The notes beneath the pieces were generated by a model, which was given only the letters and a program-made list of their open reading frames with translations, was not told where the DNA came from and ran no database searches. Shown piece after piece: positions 1 to 12,318 of a stretch of 64,000 bases of DNA. The first letter of the stretch is position 1. The number at the start of each line of letters is the position of its first letter. A program made the position numbers and the translations under genes. The stretch is from NCBI GenBank assembly GCA_038049695.1, contig CP142452.1, positions 66,965,501-67,029,500 on the forward strand, written 5' to 3'. The stretch is from Cinnamomum chago. Taxonomy: Eukaryota; Streptophyta; Magnoliopsida; Laurales; Lauraceae.

Positions 1-1827
1 TATCTTCTCGATGCATACAAACAAACAATCATTCATCCAGTCATCTTTCATTCAATCGTACAATCGATTCTTCATGATTTTCATAGCAAAAAATACTCTC
101 TCAACAATAATAGTGGCAACTGGTAGGACTAGCCCTAACTTTAAAAGAAAATTAACTAAATGATATAGAACCAGATCCTAATTCTTCAGGAAATTAAATT
201 GGCACATCGACTCGCAACCATGCAACAATAATAAATAAACTCTAGGGAGGTACCAAAGAAGTAATTATCATTATCATGTGAAAGTCAGAACCTCCTCAGG
301 CTTAATCATTTCCTTAAGCTCCTAATTGTTTCTCCATCGTATGAATCCAAATGAGACCACATCATATTATGGTCAAAGAAAAAAACTCAAGAAGATGAAG
401 AAGAAGAAATAAGTTGTTAAAGCCCAATTTATATAATTCTTTTGTTATTTTCTTTCCTTTTTACAAGAAAAATACTAAAGCTCCATCCTCCAAATAGCTC
501 ACTCACGCAGACAATCCATAAGTGCTTATGGAAAAGAGCATGGGTGGCCCTTTTTTCTACGATTGATTTTTAAATGAAAAAAATTTGAATAGCTAGATTG
601 AACCCAATGGGTTTTCAGCGATTGTGTTATATGGATTATGTTTTTTGATAAATGATTTGGTTCTACGTAGTAATGGCATCAACACATTTTTCTTTAGAAA
701 ATGACTAACTTATATGGAACTCAACTAGATGCACCAAATATATTGGAGATAGGGTAACGAAGAGGTATAAAAAATATTAGATGGATAAAAAATGATTCTA
801 ACATTGATTTTAGATATCCAAACTTACAATATAGAGGGACAAGAAGACATAATAATTTAGATCAACTTTAATGTACCTTTCTAAAACTAGCCATTCATCA
901 ATCCCTTTATTTTTCTATTTGTGATGTACCAATCAGCAAAGACGAAGACCCTCTCACTCTTCTAAGTCACCGAGAGGTAAAACCAAGAAAAGTCACTACT
1001 CTCTCTTCTTACCCCTGTTCGTAGCACTCTTCTTCGTAGATCGGATCGAGAAAACCAAGAGAAATATTGTGCTTACATCCTATCTGTGTAGCAGACCGAT
1101 GCATAATCAAGCCGTAGCAAAAACCAAACTATCTTTTCTTAAAAGCGTGATTTCAGGAAAATTGAAGAAATAGGGATCTCTAGGACTGTTTAGAAATACA
1201 TGGTGCGATTTTTTTTGGGTAAATTAGCCAATAGTTCCTAAGCACGGTCTTCTAAGGCATCCAGTCCAACAACTTTTTCTCTAATGACTATAGTCCAGAC
1301 AACTGGAGATATTTGTGGAGTACAATGAGATAAATTAGAAAAATTAATCACATCACAAGATTAATTTAACCTTAGTTACAATAGTAAGAGGTCATCTCTT
1401 ATCCTAACTAATAACAATATTATGAATGATAATATCCTAATAATTCAAGTAAAAAACCCTAATTGTAACTAACATCCACAACCCTTTTAAATTGCATTAT
1501 CTATGACATACATTAGGTTATAGTTGGGTTACGGCCATGCATTTTAATATTTAATAAACCTGTAATATGGGTTCTTCCAAATTTTAGAAAAAAAAAAAAA
1601 CTTGTGCCTAGCCCAATCGTGTCGTGCCTATGATTTGTCATGGACCTTTTGGAGTGCTGCTCCTACTTCTTTCTACTATCTTGTGTTTGTGATCATGGTA
1701 TTGTTGCTTTCCTTTTTTTTATTTATCCCTCTTATTCTTGTGATGTCATGGGCATTATACCTAGCCGCCTCTGTATTATTTTTATTTTAGATGTCTAAAG
1801 GTGTGATGGTTTGACTGTATTGATTAG
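1..1827 (+). other. Intron/flank upstream of TPS copy 1 exon 6
   Basis: Bases 1-547 are the inverted counterpart of 56476-57027 (for example the run around 480-545 matches 56477-56540 in reverse complement), so they belong to the duplicated terpene synthase unit. From 547 to 1827 the two copies differ: this copy has about 1.3 kb where copy 3 has about 250 bp. I looked for terpene synthase exon 5 here and did not find it, so it lies upstream of the window or is lost. The stretch 901-1200 looks like degraded repeat sequence. No gene is supported. Confidence 0.6.
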
Positions 1828-4800
1828 ACGAAAGCTATTGTTCAAGAATACTTCAAGGAAGCTGTGTGGCTTAACAGTGGTTATGTGCCTACACTAGGAG
1901 AGTATCTTAAAGTTTCACTAGTCTCGGCCGGTTATATTTATCTGTCAGCTGCTTCCTTTGTTGGTATGGGAGAAGAGGCAACTAAAGAAGCATTTGATTG
2001 GCTGAAGACCCGTCCTAAGTTTATGATGGATTCAAGCTTAATTGGTCGGCTCAGTGATGATATCCAATCAAATGAGGTAAAATCTAATGTATTTTTTTTT
2101 ATCATAGTTCTAAAAATTCGAGTGACCTGTGCGAAAATTGGGAACCAGACGTTAGAGGTTCAATTTTTGGGCTTCTACTTTGAAAAAATCCTAAACGTTA
2201 GATAAAGTGAGAAGGGTCCCAAATTTTGCATCATCAATCAAAGCGTCCCACAGTCTTCAACACTGCTACTAAAGGGGCTTTTGGAAACTCTAAATATAAG
2301 CTCTTACTTTATGATTTAGAGCTAATTTTATATATTAGAGGTTTTTGTAAGCCTCCAATTGTATTTTCTATTTTTAAAGCTTATTAATAAATTAGAACTT
2401 TTGCCTTAAAAAATAGAGGATTTTACGGGAAAAATCCCGGAATTTGGTCATTTCTCAAGAAGGATCCCCACAGATTGTACAACACAAACGAGGTCAGTCA
2501 GGAGCTCTTCCTTTCTTTTTTTTTAATGATGAAGGGTGCGATGCTAGCGTCGCTCGTGTCTGATAGGAGCAACGCTAGCGTCGCTCTACGCGATTTTTTT
2601 TAAACATAGAACCCCCTTTTTTTCTTCTTCCTCTTATTTTTTTCTCTTCTCCCACCTATTTCTCTATCTCCCCCACTCCATTTTTCTTCCAATCATCTTG
2701 GAAAAACTGTATCACATGCTTTATAAAAAGATTACTACTGAACGACGTATAATTTCTTGGTTTCTTCTTTTCATATTTTCAGGATTTATCTTGAAAAGTG
2801 AAAGAGAAGGGAAAGAAAAAAAAATGCCAAACATAACATGGAAGAATGGTTCCAATAACAATCTTATGCTCAGAGCTTAACCTCAACCCATGAACTCATC
2901 CATGAGAAAAAGAGAGAGAAAGGCTGCTCGACAGGTTAAACCTATATTAGCAGTTTTTCCATCGATATGAGTGGTGAAAAACTTGTATTTGCCGCCTTTC
3001 AACCTATATATATATATATATATATATGAACAGTGGAAAACCTGTAGGGTTTGGTGAGAAATGGAGTAGGGGCTATCTAGAAATAGGAAGGAGATGAGAA
3101 AGAAGAAGACATGAGGAGCGACGCTATCGTCCCTCAAAATAAAGCACAAAAAAAAAAGTGCCGGAAAGACTGAGTTTGTATTGTACAATCTGCGTGTGTG
3201 GGGGGGGGACCTTGGTTAAGAATAGCCAAATTATGGGATTTTTCACCAACAGGTTATAACCTTTTGGTGTTACTGGTTATCAAGATGGTATCAGAGCTAG
3301 AGGTCACAGTTCGAAACCGATGTGAAGCATATCCATCTCTCTAGCCTGGTTACGTATGCCCGTTGGGTCTTGAATTCGAGCGGGGTGTTGATATAAGAGC
3401 ATCAAATGTGGATAGTAGAGGATAAGAGAGTTTTGGATAGTACATCTGCCACCCTTTTTTTCAGGCGGCAGTGTTTTATTTATTTCTTTTATATATGGGA
3501 TGATTTTTTTATACGTGCAGCATGATTGATGCCCTGGGTTTGAAGGGGATGCCGGTTCAGAGGATTGGCAGCCTCTAAGAAGTAGTTCTGCTAATGTTGT
3601 TGATTTGCTTACTCATTAAAGTTTATATATGCAATATTATATCTTCATATGTTAGTAGATTTTTTCAGGTTTTCTTTAGTTTTTTATATTAAATTCATGT
3701 GGTTTTGTGAAAATTTACAAATTTAGTTATGGTTTCTAGATGTCCTTGGATTTTCTATTTTTAAGTATTTCTATTAAAATTTGAAGCTTCAAGGTGCTAA
3801 TGTACTAGAAAATTTTCTTTTTAATTTCACCTCATTTACATTAAATATCTCCCTTTTCGAAACTTAAGTAAATTTGAGGTTTTGTTTGTCCTAGAGAATT
3901 TATTATGTTCTCTGTTCATCTAGGCATGGCCAATCACGTAGGATTATTGCACAAATAGTCCATTTTATTTAACTTTTTTCTCTTCATGTTTACAATTTTA
4001 CGTAGTATATCTCTAGAGAAGATATTTGGAATGGTGGCAAATGTTAGGGTTGATTGGAATTATTGATTCTAACGGGATTGATTCCAATGGGCCACCTTAT
4101 GAGGTATCAAGAAGCCACATAACAATATTAGTTATGGTACCAATGGTGTGAAACTTGACGGTGACAGAAGAATGAGAGAAAAAAGAGCGGTTGTCCACAT
4201 TCGAAGGAGAGATCTTTGTAGCAACTAGACGTTTAGGATTATCCAATCACCATGTTTTGTGCCATTGCATGTCCCTTGCCTGTCCGCCTATTTTGTTGTT
4301 GATTTCTAGGTTAATGAAGTAATGTTTTTTTGCGATTGTAAAACCCATGTTCTTAGTTCGTTTTAATGACCATAGGGGATTGATCTAAGAGTAAATACAA
4401 ATGATGTCTCTGGATGGATCATGAAATCTTGAACATCGCAATAAAAGGTAGCATTAATTTAAATTTGTATAAGTTTTACTTTTGTAAATGTTTAATATTA
4501 AAACTTTTATTGCCTGTGCTAAGTAGGAGGTATTTTGCTACTTATTAATTAGACTATAGTTTCCAAAGAGCCCCTTAGTATCGATCATCAGTGGCTAATC
4601 TTGCTAAGTCTCCATGTATTATACGCACACACAAAGACACGAATGCACAAATGGATAACTTACTAATCTAGTGGTTTGCATTGACTGTATTCAAAGCATG
4701 AGCAAAAAAGAGTACATGTTGCATCTGCTCTTGAGTGCTATATGAAGGAACATGGCTCAACGAGGTCGGAGGCGTGCGAAAAGATTCGAGAAATGATTAC

Positions 4801-4990
4801 ATCAGCATGGAAGGACCTAAACAAGTTCTGCCTTAAACCAACTCCCTTTCCATTCTCTCTAGTTACACGAGTGGTCAACCTCACGCGCATGGGAGAAGTC
4901 ATGTACTTGTATGGAGATGGATACAGTCACTCTTCGCAAGACACAAAAGACAACATCCGTTCAATGCTCGTGGATCCTATTCCTATGTAA
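1828..4990 (+). CDS. Sesquiterpene synthase (TPS-a), last two exons, copy 1
   Basis: This is the 3' end of a terpene synthase gene. The family cyclises farnesyl diphosphate in the cytosol using Mg2+. Exon 6 is 1828-2076 (249 bp, the usual length for this exon) and exon 7 is 4697-4990, ending in TAA. Both are open and bounded by proper splice sites: AG before 1828, GTAAAA after 2076, AG before 4697, all phase 0. The second metal-binding motif (NSE/DTE) spans the junction and reads DDIQSNEHE, with all ligand positions present. The C-terminus has the family pattern NLTRMGEV, YGDGYSHS and a final DPIPM. Exon 6 has VPTLGEYLKVSLVS and SFVGMGEEATKEAFDW, close to germacrene D synthase-like proteins. 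The intron is long (2.6 kb) because a transposon sits in it. The DDxxD-bearing exon lies outside the window, so activity cannot be judged, but nothing seen here is broken. Confidence 0.85.
2418..3246. mobile_element. MULE-like non-autonomous element in TPS intron 6
   Basis: The two ends are imperfect inverted repeats of about 150 bp. The left end begins GGATTTTACGGGAAAAATCCC and the right end, read in reverse complement, begins GAAAAATCCCATAATTTGG; both then carry a conserved block near AGATTGTACAA. A short hairpin built on GCTAGCGTCGCTC lies just inside the left arm. No transposase is present. The same insertion is found inverted at 54863-55733, so it predates duplication of the TPS unit. 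Long terminal inverted repeats suggest Mutator-like origin. In the other copy the flanks TTAAAAAATAGA and TTAAAAAGA could be a slipped 9-bp target duplication. The class is an inference. A (TA)n tract is at 3006-3027. Confidence 0.5.
3247..4696 (+). other. Remainder of TPS copy 1 intron 6, with TRIM-like remnant
   Basis: Around 3292 the run TGGTATCAGAGCTAGAGG resembles a plant LTR-retroelement primer-binding site (initiator tRNA-Met). It is followed at about 3387 by TGTTGATATAAGAG, which resembles the start of the very short LTR seen in the inverted copy at 49673-49736. Bases 3393-4295 have no counterpart in copy 3, where the flanking sequence is continuous, so they are either an insertion here or a deletion there. 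No gene is visible. Confidence 0.45.
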
Positions 4991-5264
4991 AAAGAATTAA
5001 TGTTGTCATAAGTCATATCCACTTTTGTTTTCATGTCAATGCACTATTACTATAGAGGAACATTTACCACTTGATTATTGATGCAAAAAACATGTAATCA
5101 TGAGTTTACCTTTTAATGGAATCTCTCTGTCTCGATGTGAGTGTGTTGTGTGTAAATCTCTCTCTCTCTCTCTCTAGAACATGCTGGAAGTATATGTCAG
5201 GTTCTGAGAAAGAAAAAGGCTGTTTAGAAATGCCTGAGTTCCACTTCCTATTGTACTGTGTGCC

Positions 5265-7971
5265 TAAAATTGAGGGAGGGCTGGGCCTGCGCAGGATGAA
5301 GGAGTTTAATGAGGCTTGTCTAATGAAGTTGGGGTTCTCAGCGGCAACCTCGGACTCTCTCTGGGCTTCTTGGTTTAGGGGCAGATACTTCAGGCACTCC
5401 CCAATTTGGTTCTCCGGAAATCCTAAGGCTAGGTCTTGCATCTTGGACAAGGTAAGAACTTTGGCCACTGTCCTTCAACAAGGCAGTCGTTGGGCTCTGG
5501 GGAACGGTCATAACATCCTGGTGTGACATGCTAACTGGATAGACCATGACCCCATAGCTAAAAGTTTTCCCCTCCTTCAATTCTCTGAAAATGATAGGGT
5601 GGCAGACCTGATTCAAGACAATTCCTGAATCATCCCACCTTCCATCCCGGCCGAGGTTCAGTGTTTCCTCCTTTAGCATAGAAATCAAATTGATCTCCTT
5701 AGCCCTTCTACCCCGGATAAACTTACATGGAAATGCTCTTCTTCAGGGGGCCCTCTCTCTTAAACAAGCTTGGGATTCACTGAGGTCTAGAAAAGCAAAA
5801 TTTCAGTGGCATGGGCTAGTTTGGAATAAGATCATTAACCCAAGACTTTCTTGCTTCAGCTGGCGGCTTCTCCTAAGAAAAGCCCCAACAGATCAATGGG
5901 CAATGCTTAAAGGGATCTCCATGGCTTCTAGATGCTATTCTTGCCACTGCAACAGTGAAACAGATTTGCACATCTTCTTTTCTTGTCACACGGCCCAGTA
6001 ATTATGGTCCTGGATTCTCAGTCTAATGGACACCTCAACTCCTCTTCTTCTGTCACCTTCTTCTGTATTGACAGCTTTCATCAAGGATGTAGATGCCAAT
6101 GGAAAAAAAAATCAGCAGCAGCTATCTTCCTCCTCACCATTTATATCCTTTGGTTCTTGAGGAATGAAGCCAAACACCACAGTAAGAAGCCTTCCATGGT
6201 GAAAGCTCAGAAGCTCTTCATCGACTACTGCAGTGGTATGTTCTGTTCCTCTTTAGTAAAGACCCCTCCCTCCCATCCAATTTTAAGGGCCTTAGGGTGG
6301 AATGATTCCCCTACTCTCCAGGCTGATCTTTCTCTCAGCAGCTCGGCCTAGAGTAGCATTTTTGGTATCAGCAGCTTAATTTATCTTGCATTGGGTAGTC
6401 CTCATGCAAAGTAGAAGTTCTGTTTTGGAAGATGGACTCTCCTTTTAGTGTAGCTGATGGTGCTCAGAGAGTTTTAGCTGGAACTGCTTCATTAATTCTG
6501 TTAAGGACTACTATGTTGAGACAATCATAAATTGGGTCTGTTATTCTTTATACACAGATTTCTTGAATGAGCTACAAATTGCATGTAGTCTTGCTCTAAT
6601 TTTACTCTAGCTCGGCAGCTCTATTCTTGGCTTCTTTCTCTTCCTCTTCAGTTTGGGCAGCTCTTCGGCAGAGTGATGATGCCCAAGGAAGATAGTCTGC
6701 AACATCATTTTTCTTCCTAGCCATCATCGTCCCCTGGTTCTTCCGTAAAGAATCCAAGTCCCGCAGCTTCTTCTTTGCTGAGTGATCTTCTGTGGGACCG
6801 CGTGGGGAGAGCTTGTAGCCTTATCTCCTAGTGCAGGCCTATAGTTTTTTTTTCCTCTGTTTGGCTGCTGAGTTGAGTGATTGGTGTGTGCTATGTTGCA
6901 GAAGCTTCCCAAAGTAGTTCTGTTTTCTGCTGCTTCTTTGTAACCTTCTGCAGAGTTGTTATGTAGTGCTCTCCAATGCCTATTTCAGTGTGAGCTGTGC
7001 TGTGGCTGTGTCTTCCTGCTCCTGGTTTAGCAGCACTTTGTTGTGTCGTGCCTTGTTCTGTCTAGTGTTGGTGCCCTCTTTGTGCTGATGCTGCTGGTTT
7101 GTGCAGTAATTTGCTGTTTGCAGTGCCATAAGATGTAGTGTAGCTCACTTCTTCTCCCCGTCGGCTGGATCTCTCTTTCAGCAGTTTTGATTTCTGTTGG
7201 TAGAGTGGTGCCCAGCTGGCTGGTTCTTTGTTTTGTTGCAGTGCTCGGGTAGTGCCTTCTATTGCTTCTTCTCTGCTCAGAGAGTTCCTGTTTTTCTGCT
7301 GCTTCTTTGCAGTCTTCTACAAAATTGTAGTGTAGTACTCTCCAATGCCTATCTCTGTGTGAGTTGTGTTGTGGTTGTGTGTCTTCTTGCTGCTGGTTTA
7401 GAAGCTCTTTGTTGTGTTGTCCCTTGTTTTGTCTTGTGTTGGTGCCCTATTAGTACTGGTGCTGCTGGTTTGTGCAGTATATTACTGTTTGCAGTGCTAA
7501 AAGAGCAGGGAGTAGATGTCCAAGGAAGAAAGTCCGCAGTAGGCAGCAGCATTATTCTTCCAAGCCATCTATGTCCTCTGGTTCATCTGTAATGAAGCAA
7601 AGCTCCGAAGCAAGCAACCTTCATTGATGATAGCTCAGTTGGTTATTTTGGACAGTTTGAGGGTTTTATTCGGCTCAGTCTCAGGCAAGAGAAGTCCTTC
7701 TCACCCCCATTTTGAAGTCTTTTGGGTGGACTGATTAGCTCTCCTTCTCTTCCCTCAGCAGCTAGGTTCCCATCTGCTCTGCTCCTCCTTACTGTCGGTT
7801 TGAGCTCTCCCTACCTTTGTTTTTTTGGATTTTGACCCTCTTGTTTAAGGGATGGGCTTTCTTGCTGTATTTTTTGGGATGTATTCTTTTTTCTCCTTGT
7901 CTTGGGGCCTTTGGCCTTCTTTTCTTCTTGAATACAATTTACCAATTAACAAAAATAAAAAATAAAAAATG
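5265..7971 (+). mobile_element. LINE (L1-type), 5'-truncated, degenerate
   Basis: Homology to the inverted TPS unit stops abruptly at about 5264, and from there the sequence encodes the C-terminal part of a plant L1 ORF2. First comes a block with GGLGLRRMKEFNEACLMK, typical of the region after reverse transcriptase. Near 5820-6000 there is a zf-RVT domain with WNKIINPRLSCFSWRLLLRKAP and a C-x2-C...H...C cluster. The frame is broken by several stops and shifts (stops near 5524, 5628 and 5998). Its 3' part (6100-7700) repeats diverged copies of one C-terminal module. The element ends in an A-rich tail with AAAAATAAAAAATAAAAAAT at about 7950-7970. No reverse transcriptase domain remains. I could not find a target duplication. 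Confidence 0.75.
6930..7500 (+). repeat. Two diverged direct repeats inside the LINE
   Basis: About 180 bp at 6940-7120 is repeated at 7312-7500 (for example CTCTCCAATGCCTAT, GTGTTGGTGCCCT, TGCTGGTTTGTGCAGTA). A related module, first seen coding at 6109-6230 (IYILWFLRNEAKH), recurs in decayed form at 6690-6770 and 7510-7640. The period of the first pair is about 375 bp. Confidence 0.6.
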
Positions 7972-9645
7972 TAACGAAAATAGAAAGGAAAGGAACGGAC
8001 CTGCTTTAGCTATTAAGGGCATTTTTTTATTAGAATTTTTATGACATTTGAGATATTAGAAATTTAGAGACAAGATGTGAAGGCTTATTCCCTGGCAATT
8101 GAAAAATCATGTTTCTTTGTTAAAATCCCAAATCTCTACCATTTGATAAGTCTAAAATGTCCTTTGTGATTTTTAGAATTCCGGCATTCGTAGCATTTGT
8201 AGATCCTCCACCCAAGAGGAAGATTTATAAATTATTCATATATAAATTCTTTTGAATTCTGGAAAATTAATAGGGCCTAAAAGTGAAAAAAAGAAATTAA
8301 ATAAGTTGTGTTGTGCAATTCCACCAGTCATAGGAAGTGTACAAAGCATAAAAGTAAGAATAACTATTGCCACAAGCTCTAACTCTACTTGTTTGAAGTA
8401 CAGTCTCCTCGAAAAAAGAAACAAAAAGGGAGAAATCTAATTTTATTTAGGGACATTTTCCAAAAAAACTCCCCTTAAATAGGGTAACAACTGTGGACCC
8501 CAGATTTTTATAATATTAGCCAACGACCTCCCTCCCAAAATCCATTTTTTGTTTCCCCTTTTGCCCTTGCTTAGTTGATATCAACAAAATCCCAATTATT
8601 CTAGGGATCCGCAAGCCCATCTTGGCCCAGACTGACAAAAACAGATGAAGCAGAAGACCGACAGAAACAAAAGAAAAGCCAAGAAGAAGAAGAACGACCC
8701 GCACGCCCATCTTGGCCCACTTTTTTGGGTATTATTTTGGGGACTTGTGAGGCTTGGATTTGGCCATTGGGTACCCCAAAAATTGTTCATTTGGTGTGAT
8801 TAAAAATCCAATGTTCCTTGGGTTTGGAATAAGTACCATAGGCATGGTTAGTTTACTTGGAACCTGAATTTGTGAAATACAACAAAATTGGACTACAGGG
8901 AATAGGTATGAGCTAACCGTCATTCCCGAGAGTTTTTAGGAGATACGAACAAAATCATATCAAGTATATAGGGTGCGAATCCAAGGTCTTCACGATCAAA
9001 TATCTTAAGAGCACCAAGTAACTAATTCTCTCGGACATGGACATCTTAGATGCACATCGTTACAAATGGTGTGGTATTGGCGTATCAAAGGCAACACGAA
9101 CCCTAGGATGAACCTTTGTAAGGGTTCCGTGACTAATTCATAGCTCGGTAGGACTGTTTAGCTTATTGCACACATTTTTGCGAGTACGGTGCTTGAACCA
9201 CATTTATTATATTATTCTCACCGTTTCCGCACTCGAGGACCACCCGACCTTTGCCTAACCGTTGATGGCCTGCGAATGTCATTTATTGGGATTTGGACCA
9301 TGCGACCTTTGCCTAACCATTGGTGGCTTGGCCCTACTCTTAGGCATTATTTTGGGGACTTGTGAGGCTTGGATTTGGGCCATTGGGTGCCCCACAAATT
9401 GATCATTTGCTGTGATTAAAAACTCAATGCTCCTTGGGTTGGGAAAAAGTATCTCAGGCATGGTTAGTTTACTTGTAACCCAAACTTGTGAAATACATCA
9501 AAATTTGACTACGGGGATGAGGTACAAGCTAACCATCATTTTCGAGAGTTGTCCGGAGATACAAACAAAATCATATCAAGTATGTAGGGTGCGAATCCAA
9601 GGTCTTCACGGTCAAATATCATAAGAGCACCAAGGAACTAACTAT
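7972..9645 (+). repeat. Dispersed repeat, left copy of inverted pair (C)
   Basis: Bases 7972-9150 match 26575-27772 in reverse complement, including the stretch at 8730-8830 (ACTTGTGAGGCTTGGATTTG) and the one around 9005-9060. Within this copy a block of about 290 bp at 8735-9020 is repeated in direct orientation at 9347-9640 with moderate divergence; the right copy has it once. There is no convincing ORF. The class is unknown; an old LTR fragment is possible. Confidence 0.55.
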
Positions 9646-11517
9646 AACACCTTGACCCGCTTTAATTTTGTTTTAGAGTTAATTAATTTAGATTAGTAGC
9701 TTAATGAATGTTTTGAATGTATTTGGGCTTGATTAGGTAGAATTAGTTGGGTTTGACCTTTTACTAGGTAGACTATGACCTTTTGGGAGTGTTTTTGGTT
9801 TATGTGTGGATTTAGATTTCTGTGGGTTTTGGGTGAATTACATGAAGCATGTCATAAACTCCAATTCTCATATTTCAAGACAAACCATTCGAACCCAAAC
9901 TAACCCATTCCCAGCCCATTTAAGCCCATTTCCTGCATAAAGGCTCGTTTTGAAAATTCTATAACTTAACTGGAGTTGCATGCAAAATCCAGGAAAAACT
10001 TTGATTTGAAAGTGGTCATCTCACACAACCACCGGCCTCTTTCTTCTTCATTTTTCCAGCTGAAAGCTCTACATCTTCTCTACTTCTTTACATCTTCTTC
10101 TTCTCTACTTCATCTCTACTAAATCTAGAGCTTGCATGTGAGATCCCTCAACTCCATCTTCTTCAAGCACTCCTCGTATACCCATTTAATGGTGTGATTT
10201 TTTTAGAGAACTTCATCTCCTTCCTCATTTCAAGCAACCAGCCAAGGAGACCTCTTGCATGTGAATACATCCATCTCCATTGCATATTCCTTCTTCTCTA
10301 CAGCAAGGGTTTGAACTCCCAAGTCAAGAACAACTCTATTTTTCACTTCTCAACACTTTTGGTAAGCTTTTTGATTCATGACTCATGTCTCCTTGTTCAA
10401 ATCCGAATTTGGAAGGCTATGTTGGTGTTGCATGTGGATTTCAATCCATTTCTCTTCATTTACCATTGTAGGATTTCATCTTCACCTTTTCATTTTGGGG
10501 GATTTTACTTTGGAGAGCTTGGACTAGCTAGGAGAGGTTGATTTGGTGTAGGGTTCAAATTTTAGACCCAAGGCAAGTGTAACATTTATAAATCTATGCA
10601 TGCATCCTCATTTGATTCCATGAATATGTTCCTTCATGTTAGACTACCCATTTCTTAGCTCAATTTGATTTTTGGTTCAAATTTATGTAAATTATGGTTT
10701 GTATGGCTTGATTTATTGGTGGTAAAAATGGTGATGTCTATTAGCATTTGGAGGCTCTTGGTGTAAGCTTTTATTCCATGGTTATAGATGAGAAGAATAG
10801 GGATGAGACATCAGGTGAAACAGAGCATTTCTGAGCTCAAAATTGCCAAAGAGTGCATAATTCTAGACTGCCTACTCGAGCGCAGGATTCCGCGCTCAAG
10901 CGTGCATGCACTGATTTAGATGGCGCCCGCTCGAGCGCGTGATTCCCCACTCTAGCGCGCATGACCTCTGGTTGGTGTCCGCTCGAGTGTACCTGATGTA
11001 TGACAATTTTATGTCAACTTCCAACGACCATATCTTTTTAACCGTACGTCCGTTTTTGGAGGTTTACATACTGTTGGAAAGCTCTTTAAGCGTCGAATCC
11101 AATGGTGCTTACATATATTTGATTTGAAATTCGAGAATAAAGTGGATATTGGATTTCTTATAAATCTTAGCAACCGGATGGTACTGCGAGCCAAGCTTTG
11201 AACCGTAGTATGTTAGATTGCTTTGGCCTGATAGTTAGACCTTAAGGATGGATACCTTGACCCCTTTATCATGATCAGTGGACTTGTCTATTATGTGGAT
11301 GCGGTTACCGTGCACCACAAAGGGCCTCGGGTTCTTCGAAATTGAGATCCGAACCAAATGTGTTATACTAAGGGATTCGATGCCCAAATTAAGTAACGCC
11401 AAGGGTTCTTTTGTAAGCCACTAACACCGGAATCCTTAGTACTGCACCGAGTTGGACGGTGAAGACCACGAGCGCTCCCAAGACCGTAGGATTGGCTTGC
11501 TTCATATCTTGATTCCG
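9646..11517 (+). repeat. Probable LTR-type repeat, unclassified (Gypsy-like?)
   Basis: The start TATAACACCTTGACCCG resembles the opening of plant Gypsy LTRs (TGTAACACC...). The stretch 10865-10990 has several GCTCGAGCGC-type palindromes, a feature of some plant LTRs. No coding sequence is convincing. It ends where the Copia 5' LTR remnant begins. Long-LTR origin is inferred from composition and terminal bases; no second copy is in the window. Confidence 0.35.
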
Positions 11518-11580
11518 TCTTTTGTGTGGCTTGATTTGTTTACTTGTCGATCGCACGCTTCCGCACACACGATCACAACA
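11518..11580 (+). repeat. Copia 5' LTR remnant
   Basis: These 63 bases match the end of the 3' LTR at 16583-16645 almost exactly (shared TTACTTGTCGATCGCACGC). The first 210 bp or so of the LTR is absent. Confidence 0.8.
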
Positions 11581-11583
11581 AAT

Positions 11584-11596
11584 TGGTATCAAAGAC
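11584..11596 (+). promoter_or_regulatory. Copia primer-binding site
   Basis: TGGTATCAAAGAC follows the LTR end by three bases. It differs by one or two bases from the usual complement of the initiator tRNA-Met 3' end (TGGTATCAGAGC). Confidence 0.7.
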
Positions 11597-12318
11597 AGGT
11601 TGTGTTACGCGATCAACGACAAGATCAAGGTGGGCCATGACTGTTGATTGGAGAAAATCAAGAAGACTCTGTTTACAGGAACACGTTGCAGGAACCAAAC
11701 ATTGTAGGAACCAAAGAAAAAAAGGTTCTTCTTTTACTACTGTGGGTACAAAAGACACCTCGTTTTGTCTTTAGTGCTATTAGAGGAGGAGGAGAATATC
11801 ATAGTATCAAACTCTGAAAGAAGACTTGAGTTGCAGAGTTGTTCCCAGGCGTTGCACGTCGAATCTAATTGTTTTTTTATTTGAAATAGCCGCCACCCGT
11901 CGCCAACTTTGCCGGAACTTGACCGGAGAAGGAGGACTACCGGCCACTGCCCATCACTGCCATCGTTGGTGGTGCTTCATTGTCATCAAGGAAGAGAGAC
12001 TACAGAGTCTCCATTAGGTTCTGTTACAGAAACCAGTTGAAGAAGAAGACCTGTTCAGGTCGATTTCAGGTTCAGTTTACGGGTCGGTTCAACCTGGCCC
12101 ACTTCGTAGGAGCCCAGTTCAGTATTCAGCCAACAGCACTGACATCACAGACACCCAACAGTACAGTCAAACAGCAGGTTTGACCAGATTGACGGTCATA
12201 ATTGTTTTGCAGCTTCCGGAGCCATCCGGACTCAGAATTGAGCTTCGTTTTTTTTGTTGGATTCGTATCGATGAGGTCTACGATTTGAACAGAGTGGATT
12301 GATTTTTTTTGGAAAAAT

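Noticed and set aside
1602..1790. Hydrophobic open frame just before TPS exon 6
   Set aside because: Composition is AT/T-run driven; no match to TPS exon 5 and no splice link to exon 6.
9646..11580. Long 5' LTR of the Copia element
   Set aside because: Only the last 63 bp match the 273-bp 3' LTR; the remainder is a different repeat.
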